Assembly (NCBI GenBank): GCA_937916025.1
Contig: CALGGX010000078.1
Coordinates: 1 to 5,275, forward strand
DNA from: an uncultured Selenomonadales bacterium
GTDB lineage: Bacteria > Bacillota_C > Negativicutes > Selenomonadales > Selenomonadaceae
Reading direction: 5' to 3'
Length of the DNA stretch: 5,275 nucleotides
A program made the translations under genes and the position numbers. The notes beneath the pieces are model-generated. The model saw only the letters and a list, made by a program, of their open reading frames with translations, made no database searches and had not been told where the DNA came from. This document shows positions 1-5,275 of this stretch, piece after piece. Positions within the stretch are counted from its first letter, which is position 1. Every line of letters starts with the position of its first letter.

Positions 1-37
1 ATCTACACTCTTTCCCTACACGACGCTCTTCCGATCT
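1..37 (+). other. Illumina TruSeq adapter remnant (sequencing artefact)
   Basis: The first 37 bases match, from memory, the 3' end of the Illumina TruSeq universal (P5/Read 1) adapter, ending in GCTCTTCCGATCT. This is not biological sequence. The adapter ends at position 37 and library insert begins at 38, so the phage-like reading frame next to it was cut by library construction, not by a natural gene end. The frame happens to stay open through the adapter, so an automatic caller could add about 12 false residues to the protein. Confidence 0.97.
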
Positions 38-1485
<1,448 letters not shown>

Positions 1486-1505
1486 GCGCGCGAGATCAAA
1501 TTGCA

Positions 1506-2093
1506 TCAGTCGGGCAAACCTCGGAAGAGTTCTTTGACATCAATCGACAGCTCGGAAAAAATCACGCTTTGAATGTTCTCTTTGACTTCGGCGCGAGCTT
1601 CGTCATCAAGCCCGTCGAGCTCGCCTTGCGTGTAAGCGTGATATGCTTCGTCGAGTTCGTAATAATTTTCGTCGTTCAGTTTATACACCAACACATCTTT
1701 GGAACGGCTGTTGACAATCCAATATTCTTTGACGCCGTTCTTTGCGTAGAGAATTTTTTTCTTGCCGAGATCGTTTTTCATGGTCGACGGCGAGAGAATT
1801 TCGACGACGAGCGCGGGCACGCCGTGAACTTTTCCGTCTTCGCCGATATCGGAGGAAGAATTAATGACGCAGATATCGGGGCGGAAGATGTTACTATCGG
1901 ACAGATACACGTCAACGTCGGGAACAACAAAAATGTCGTGTGTTTTTGCGTAAGCACTGATTTCGATGGCAATTTTCAGTGCGATGGAATTATGATCAAA
2001 ACGTGCGGATGCTGCCATGATTTTCACGCCTTCAATAATTTCAAACCAATCTTTTTCGGTATCATCGGCGAACGCGAGTGCCACGTCTGCCAT
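1506..2093 (-). CDS. Uma2 family (DUF820) restriction-endonuclease-like protein
   Basis: This 195-residue protein matches the Uma2/DUF820 family, which has a PD-(D/E)XK nuclease-like fold and unknown cellular role. Core motifs are RPDICVI (71-77, with the acidic D73), VPALVVEILSPST (92-104, with E98 as the second acidic residue), KNDLGKKKILYAKNGV (106-121) and the strand EYWIVN (123-128). Length fits the family. A start 48 bases upstream (TTG at 2141) is open, but it would overlap the preceding gene and lacks a good ribosome site. ATG 2093-2091 has AAGGGAG nine bases before it and leaves a 23-base gap after the esterase stop. The C-terminus (about 145-175) is acidic and low in complexity. These proteins are often scattered in many copies through genomes, and no toxin, methylase or transposase partner lies beside this one. 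Nuclease activity is inferred from the fold only. Confidence 0.88.
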   Translation of the reverse strand: MADVALAFADDTEKDWFEIIEGVKIMAASARFDHNSIALKIAIEISAYAKTHDIFVVPDVDVYLSDSNIFRPDICVINSSSDIGEDGKVHGVPALVVEILSPSTMKNDLGKKKILYAKNGVKEYWIVNSRSKDVLVYKLNDENYYELDEAYHAYTQGELDGLDDEARAEVKENIQSVIFSELSIDVKELFRGLPD

Positions 2094-2102
2094 GAGGATC
2101 AG

Positions 2103-2109
2103 CTCCCTT
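2103..2109 (-). promoter_or_regulatory. Ribosome binding site choosing the ATG start of the Uma2 gene
   Basis: AAGGGAG (2109-2103) lies nine bases before ATG 2093-2091 and just after the esterase stop. It favours this start over the upstream TTG at 2141. Confidence 0.65.
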
Positions 2110-2116
2110 CCAAAGT

Positions 2117-2914
2117 TTAATGCAAATGTCGATTGATCCAATCAATGATCAGCTCAAAAACCGGCTCCTGCACCCAATAATCGTCGGCATGATCCGCGTT
2201 CGGAATCAAGTACCGCTCCGCCTCGACACCGGCATCGATCAATGCTTGAAAAAGTACTTCGGTTTGCTTCGGCGAAACGATCCGATCCGCCGTGCCATGC
2301 ATCAGCAACATCGGCGCGGAATTTTTTGTGATGTAGTCAATCGGATTGGCTGAAATTTTCAAGCCGCGCGGAATGAAGCCGCCGATAACCGAATTCGGAT
2401 CGAGTACGCCGTAAAGATCAATCGCCGTGAAAATTTCACTCGACTGCTCGAGATTGTCACCGACGTTGAACAATTTCGCGCCGTTGGTTACGGCGGCAAA
2501 TGCCGTGAGATATCCGCCCGCACTGTCACCGATCACGGCAATTTGATTTGCATCGACGCCGAATCGCCGCGCGTTTGCTTTCAAAAAGCGAATTGCCGAT
2601 TTGACGTCTTCAATCGGTTGCGGGAAGTGCGAGTTGGGAAGCGTACGATAATTGATGCTTGCGAAGATAAAGCCGGCTTCGGCGAGACAAAAACGCAATT
2701 GCGGAAATCGCGCGCGATTTGAAGCAATGAAGGCACCGCCCGTCACGAAAATTACTGCCGGTTGCGGCTTGACAATCGGCGGCATCAAAATATCCATGTA
2801 CAGCGACACGTTCGGACTTTCAAACGTCGGCACTTGCGAATACACGACATCGGGAATGTAATGAATTGTCGGTTTCGACGGTTTGACGTTGAGAATTTTG
2901 CTGTCGACTGTCAT
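2117..2914 (-). CDS. Alpha/beta-hydrolase, BD-FAE / hormone-sensitive-lipase-like esterase
   Basis: This 265-residue serine hydrolase probably cleaves carboxyl esters, perhaps acetyl or feruloyl groups on plant polysaccharides or small esters; the substrate is not determined by sequence. The predicted catalytic triad is Ser131 in GDSAGG (129-134), Asp210 in HGTAD (206-210) and His242 in NADHADDYW (239-247). The oxyanion-hole motif is VTGGAF (57-62), where most relatives have HGGxF. SINYRTLP (86-93) and the FPQPIEDVKSAIRFL segment (97-111) are typical of the acetyl-esterase/BD-FAE group. No signal peptide or membrane segment is seen, so it should be cytoplasmic. The ATG at 2914-2912 has AAGGAG eight bases upstream. 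It starts 31 bases after gatA and ends 23 bases before the Uma2 gene, so it is probably co-transcribed with them. It sits where gatB is expected and has no known link to tRNA amidation. Confidence 0.87.
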   Translation of the reverse strand: MTVDSKILNVKPSKPTIHYIPDVVYSQVPTFESPNVSLYMDILMPPIVKPQPAVIFVTGGAFIASNRARFPQLRFCLAEAGFIFASINYRTLPNSHFPQPIEDVKSAIRFLKANARRFGVDANQIAVIGDSAGGYLTAFAAVTNGAKLFNVGDNLEQSSEIFTAIDLYGVLDPNSVIGGFIPRGLKISANPIDYITKNSAPMLLMHGTADRIVSPKQTEVLFQALIDAGVEAERYLIPNADHADDYWVQEPVFELIIDWINRHLH

Positions 2915-2931
2915 AACCGCATCTCCTTTTA

Positions 2932-2945
2932 ATTCCGAATTCGGC
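2932..2945. repeat. Small copy of the ATTNNNN heptamer with a 10-base palindrome
   Basis: Between the esterase start and the gatA stop are two consecutive ATTNNNN heptamers (ATTCCGA, ATTCGGC), containing the perfect palindrome CCGAATTCGG (2935-2944). The unit matches the repeat family between gatC and gatA, so this may be a degenerate remnant of the same array. With only two units, chance is possible. Confidence 0.4.
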
Positions 2946-4379
2946 TCAATGCGCCGTCATCTCGAAAGTGAATGCCGCGCGGAGCAGAGTCTCTTCGTCG
3001 AGCGCGCGTCCGATCAATTGAAAACCGATTGGCAATCCCGTTGACGTTGTTCCGCACGGAATTGAAATTCCCGGCAAGCCCGCCAAATTCAGCGGCACCG
3101 TGCAGATGTCCTGCAAATACATCTGAAGCGGATCGTCAATCAATTCGCCGATCTTGAATGCCGGAGTCGGAGCCGTCGGCGCGAGGATCACGTCGACATT
3201 TTTGAATGCCTCGACGAAGTCGTTTTGAATCAACGTCCGAACCTTCAATGCCTTGAGATAATACGCGTCGTAATATCCTGCCGACAGCGCGTAGTTGCCG
3301 ATCATGATCCGACGCTTGACTTCTTCGCCGAAAAGTTTCGTCCGCGTGTTTTTCATCATGTCGACAACATCAATGCCGTCGACGCGGACGCCGTAACTCA
3401 CGCCGTCATACCGTTCGAGATTTGTTGCCGCTTCCGCCGGCGCGATCAGATAATACGTTGCGATCGCGTATTCGGTATGCGGGAGGCTGATCTCTTTGAT
3501 TGACGCGCCGAGTTTTTCATATATCTTCGCCGCCGCGCGGACGCTCGCCTCGACTTCGGAATCCATGCCTTCGGCGAAATATTCCTTCGGCAAACCGATC
3601 TTCAGCCCCTTGACATCGGCAACGAGCGCGCGAGTGTAATCCGGCACGGGAGCCGCCGTCGAGGTCGAATCCATTTCGTCATGCCCGGCGATTGCATTCA
3701 AAACATGCGCGCAATCCTCGACATCTTTCGTGATCGGACCGATCTGATCCAACGACGAGGCGTAAGCGACAAGTCCGTAACGCGAAACTCTGCCGTAAGT
3801 CGGTTTCATTCCGACGACGCCGCAAAACGACGCCGGTTGTCTGATCGAGCCGCCCGTATCCGAACCGAGCGCGTAAATTGCTTCATTACCGGCAACCGCC
3901 GCCGCGCTTCCGCCGCTCGAACCGCCGGGCACCCGCTCCGGATCATGCGGATTGCGAGTCACGTGGAAGCCCGAGTTTTCTGTCGAGCCGCCCATTGCAA
4001 ACTCGTCCATGTTCGCCTTGCCGACGATGATCGGATCTTCCGCGCGGAGTTTCGTCATAACGGTTGCGTCATAAGGCGGCACGAAGTTCTCGAGAATTTT
4101 CGAGGCGCAAGTCGTCGTGATGCCCTTCGTGCAGATGTTGTCTTTGATTGCGCAGGGAATGCCGCCGAGCATTTTGAGCTCCTCGCCGCGCGCGATCTTC
4201 TCGTCGACGGCTCGCGCGGACTCGAGAGCAAACTCGCGAGTGACATTCAAATATGCGCCGATCGATTTTTCGGATTGATCGATTCGATCGAGAACGGCGT
4301 TCGTCAATTCGACGGCAGAGATTTTTTTTGCGGCGAGCAACGCGTGAAGTTCATGCGCCGTCAATTCATTCAAATTCAA
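2946..4379 (-). CDS. gatA: Glutamyl-tRNA(Gln)/aspartyl-tRNA(Asn) amidotransferase subunit A
   Basis: GatA is the glutaminase subunit of GatCAB. It releases ammonia from glutamine, which is channelled to GatB to amidate Glu-tRNA(Gln) and/or Asp-tRNA(Asn). The 477-residue length is normal. The amidase-signature triad is visible at Lys79 (in AIKDN), Ser154 (in PGGSSGGS, 151-158) and Ser178 (in [13 protein letters not shown], 172-184), at the same numbers I recall for Staphylococcus aureus Gat[18 protein letters not shown] (187-203) and the C-terminal LPGISIPCG segment also fit. The start is TTG at 4379-4377, preceded by AAGGGGTGG with a six-base spacer; the first in-frame ATG is residue 70, far inside the conserved domain. 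gatC lies 211 bases upstream, separated by a repeat island instead of the usual tight junction. gatB does not follow; the esterase does. The TGA stop is at 2948-2946. The call is firm. Confidence 0.97.
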   Translation of the reverse strand: MNLNELTAHELHALLAAKKISAVELTNAVLDRIDQSEKSIGAYLNVTREFALESARAVDEKIARGEELKMLGGIPCAIKDNICTKGITTTCASKILENFVPPYDATVMTKLRAEDPIIVGKANMDEFAMGGSTENSGFHVTRNPHDPERVPGGSSGGSAAAVAGNEAIYALGSDTGGSIRQPASFCGVVGMKPTYGRVSRYGLVAYASSLDQIGPITKDVEDCAHVLNAIAGHDEMDSTSTAAPVPDYTRALVADVKGLKIGLPKEYFAEGMDSEVEASVRAAAKIYEKLGASIKEISLPHTEYAIATYYLIAPAEAATNLERYDGVSYGVRVDGIDVVDMMKNTRTKLFGEEVKRRIMIGNYALSAGYYDAYYLKALKVRTLIQNDFVEAFKNVDVILAPTAPTPAFKIGELIDDPLQMYLQDICTVPLNLAGLPGISIPCGTTSTGLPIGFQLIGRALDEETLLRAAFTFEMTAH

Positions 4380-4385
4380 TTACAA

Positions 4386-4394
4386 CCACCCCTT
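4386..4394 (-). promoter_or_regulatory. Ribosome binding site fixing the TTG start of gatA
   Basis: AAGGGGTGG (4394-4386) lies six bases before TTG 4379-4377. Two further in-frame TTG codons follow at residues 3 and 6, but they sit farther from the site. Confidence 0.65.
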
Positions 4395-4400
4395 AATACA

Positions 4401-4596
4401 ATTCGTAATTCGTAATTCATAATTCGTAATTGGGGAACGATCTCTTAATTCCGCATTCCTAATTCCTAATTTCGCATTACGCATTACGCATTCCTAATTG
4501 CTTTTCGTAATTCGTAATTCGTAATTAAAAACCCTCGTTCATTACGCATTACGCATTACGCATTACGCATTATTCATTCCGCATTACGCATTATTC
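4401..4596. repeat. Island of ATTNNNN heptanucleotide tandem repeats in four blocks
   Basis: The gatC-gatA gap is almost wholly made of 7-base units that begin with ATT. Block A (4401-4431) has three ATTCGTA and one ATTCATA. Block B (4448-4499) reads ATTCCGC, ATTCCTA, ATTCCTA, ATTTCGC, ATTACGC, ATTACGC, ATTCCTA. Block C (4503-4526) has three units of ATTCGTA type. Block D (4541-4596) has four ATTACGC, then ATTATTC, ATTCCGC, ATTACGC, ATTATTC. Read on the minus strand, blocks A and C become AATTACG units. Blocks B and D read on plus contain CATTACG, so neighbouring blocks are near-identical repeats in opposite orientation. The last unit of D covers the gatC stop and final codons. Similar heptamers (STRR) are known in filamentous cyanobacteria; the role is unknown. 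Confidence 0.92.
4506..4560 (-). other. Predicted hairpin from opposing repeat blocks in the gatC-gatA leader
   Basis: In the minus-strand transcript, three CGUAAU hexamers (4560-4555, 4553-4548, 4546-4541) can pair with three AUUACG hexamers (4525-4520, 4518-4513, 4511-4506). This gives an 18-pair stem interrupted by two G-A mismatches, with a 15-base loop. No U-run follows, so it does not look like an intrinsic terminator; it could affect RNA stability or gatA expression. Folding is inferred by eye. Confidence 0.5.
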
Positions 4597-4881
4597 TTCA
4601 AGCACTCGCGGCACTTTGAAATATCCGTCTTCCTTGAGCGGCGCATTCGACAGCGCGAGTTCCCGATCGAGCGAAGGCTTCACCGCATCCGCGCGAAAAA
4701 CATTTTTCATCGGCAACGCATACGTCGTCGGCTCCACGGCGGAAGTGTCGACCTGTTGAAGATTGTCGACATACGTCAGGAACTTGTCGAGCTGCCCGAG
4801 TACCGCTTCGCGCTCCGCATCATTGATCCGAAGCCGCGAGAGGCTCGCCGTCGTATCCAAATCTTTTTGAGTCACTTTCAA
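4591..4881 (-). CDS. gatC: Glutamyl-tRNA(Gln)/aspartyl-tRNA(Asn) amidotransferase subunit C
   Basis: GatC is the small subunit that wraps around GatA and holds it to GatB in the GatCAB amidotransferase; it has no catalytic residues of its own. The 96-residue length is typical. Family features are the N-terminal helix with SLSRLRI (13-19), the QLDKFLTYVDNL helix (30-41), VDTSAVEPTTYALP (44-57), NVFRADAVKPSL (60-71) and the closing NAPLKEDGYFKVPRVL (79-94). The wording is close to Negativicutes GatC as I recall it. The start is TTG at 4881-4879 with AAAGGAG nine bases upstream. It is the first gene after the promoter at 4905-4933, giving a very short leader of about 17 bases. The TAA stop lies within the last heptamer of the repeat island, so the array abuts the gene exactly. 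Confidence 0.95.
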   Translation of the reverse strand: MKVTQKDLDTTASLSRLRINDAEREAVLGQLDKFLTYVDNLQQVDTSAVEPTTYALPMKNVFRADAVKPSLDRELALSNAPLKEDGYFKVPRVLEE

Positions 4882-4890
4882 TTCAAATCA

Positions 4891-4897
4891 CTCCTTT
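4891..4897 (-). promoter_or_regulatory. Ribosome binding site fixing the TTG start of gatC
   Basis: AAAGGAG (4897-4891) lies nine bases before TTG 4881-4879. The other nearby TTG (4886-4884) runs into a stop after two codons, so it is not a rival. Confidence 0.75.
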
Positions 4898-4904
4898 GCC
4901 GCCG

Positions 4905-4933
4905 ATTATATCACGTCCCGTTTGACTTGTCGA
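4905..4933 (-). promoter_or_regulatory. Vegetative-type promoter for gatC (minus strand)
   Basis: On the minus strand, TCGACA (4933-4928) and a perfect TATAAT (4910-4905) are separated by 17 bases, 11 of 12 matches to the housekeeping sigma consensus. The start of transcription would fall near 4898, right at the Shine-Dalgarno site. Confidence 0.75.
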
Positions 4934-4950
4934 CTTGACTGTTCTATAAT
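4922..4950 (+). promoter_or_regulatory. Vegetative-type promoter for the divergent kinase gene (plus strand)
   Basis: TTGACT (4922-4927) and TATAAT (4945-4950) are separated by 17 bases, 11 of 12 matches to consensus. Transcription would start near 4957, about 28 bases before the ATG. A second TTGACT (4935-4940) is too close to the -10 box to serve as its -35; it makes a direct repeat 13 bases on. Confidence 0.78.
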
Positions 4951-4984
4951 CAATCATAAATTCAATCGAAAGCGAAGTGTTTGT

Positions 4985-5275
4985 ATGTCAGAAAAAGTTT
5001 GGCGCACAGAAGAACTCGATATCAGCGGCTTCAAATATCCTGTTCGCTACTCGCAATCGGCGATCGAAAATCTCTTCGTGCCGTTTCTGAAGACGCTCGC
5101 GCATTTGCGTACCGATCTCGACAGAAAAATCGTCTGCTACCTCGCCGCGCCGCCGTGTGCAGGCAAAACCGCGCTGTCGATCTTCCTCGAGAAACTCTCG
5201 CGCGAGCGCAACGATCTCACGCCGATTGCGTCTGTAAGCATGGACGGCTTCCATTTCTCCAATGAATATCTGAAG
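4985..5275 (+). CDS. P-loop nucleoside/nucleotide-kinase-like protein, N-terminal part (runs off the edge)
   Basis: The 97 visible residues belong to the uridine kinase/pantothenate kinase-like P-loop superfamily, which phosphorylates a small hydroxyl-bearing substrate (nucleoside, pantothenate or sugar) with ATP. A Walker A-type loop lies at 55-62 (APPCAGKT, with K61 and T62 on the phosphates), preceded by the strand KIVCYLAA (48-55). SMDGFHF (85-91) is the typical segment after the second strand, with D87 as the likely catalytic or magnesium-binding residue. The first loop position is Ala where Gly is usual. The substrate cannot be told from this part; the specificity region lies beyond the window. 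The ATG at 4985 follows a clear promoter, but only a weak purine stretch (GAAAGCGAAG) serves as ribosome site. It is divergent from gatC, with promoters interleaved. Symbol withheld because several related families share these motifs. Confidence 0.82.
   Translation, partial: MSEKVWRTEELDISGFKYPVRYSQSAIENLFVPFLKTLAHLRTDLDRKIVCYLAAPPCAGKTALSIFLEKLSRERNDLTPIASVSMDGFHFSNEYLK

Noticed and set aside
2094..2141. Upstream TTG extension of the Uma2 protein
   Set aside because: It overlaps the esterase end, lacks a ribosome site, and adds residues with no family match; the ATG at 2093 has a good site.
3681..4415. 244-residue plus-strand ORF opposite gatA
   Set aside because: It is Arg- and Cys-rich antisense translation of a well-conserved gatA; no motif supports it.
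4503..4568. Intrinsic terminator between gatC and gatA
   Set aside because: The hairpin is AT-rich with internal mismatches and has no following U-run on the minus transcript.
4401..4596. CRISPR array
   Set aside because: Units are 7 bases, contiguous and without spacers, so this is a short tandem repeat, not CRISPR.
4988..5254. Minus-strand ORF opposite the kinase
   Set aside because: The plus frame has a promoter, an ATG and clear kinase motifs; the minus frame is antisense.

Overview
The window is best read as a chimeric metagenomic contig made of two unrelated pieces, with a piece of sequencing adapter at the left edge. Positions 1-37 match the end of the Illumina TruSeq universal (P5/Read 1) adapter. 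Positions 38 to about 989 carry minus-strand coding sequence of phage or prophage character, probably from a gut-type Bacillota. From about 990 to the right end lies a bacterial chromosomal segment. Its GatC, GatA and UMP kinase proteins, strong Shine-Dalgarno sites and TTG starts suggest a Negativicutes (Selenomonas-like) anaerobe. That taxonomic call comes from recalled family sequences and was not searched.

Layout, left to right: adapter (1-37); two overlapping minus-strand fragments of one probable phage structural protein with a CotH-like atypical kinase core (38-757 and 750-989); the junction near 990, where UMP kinase (pyrH, 990-1430) is cut after residue 147 and reads in frame into the phage protein; a possible 16-codon leader ORF (1435-1485); a Uma2/DUF820 family protein (1506-2093); an alpha/beta-hydrolase esterase (2117-2914); gatA (2946-4379); an island of heptanucleotide repeats (4401-4596); gatC (4591-4881); a compact divergent promoter region (4905-4950); and the start of a plus-strand P-loop kinase (4985 to the right edge).

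The minus-strand genes gatC, gatA, esterase, Uma2 and pyrH all point the same way. Short gaps (31, 23 and 75 bases) follow gatA, and one promoter lies ahead of gatC, so they may form one transcription unit. GatC and GatA are two subunits of the tRNA-dependent amidotransferase GatCAB, which makes Gln-tRNA(Gln) and/or Asn-tRNA(Asn) from misacylated tRNA. The third subunit, gatB, is not in the window, and its usual place after gatA is taken by the esterase. The kinase gene is read from its own promoter, whose -35 box lies inside the spacer of the gatC promoter and vice versa.

The most striking features are the chimeric junction, the two-orientation heptamer arrays between gatC and gatA, and the interleaved divergent promoters. 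I see no convincing new defence, mobile or RNA-guided system. No tRNA, rRNA, CRISPR or transposase is visible, and no stretch over 300 bases lacks a gene.
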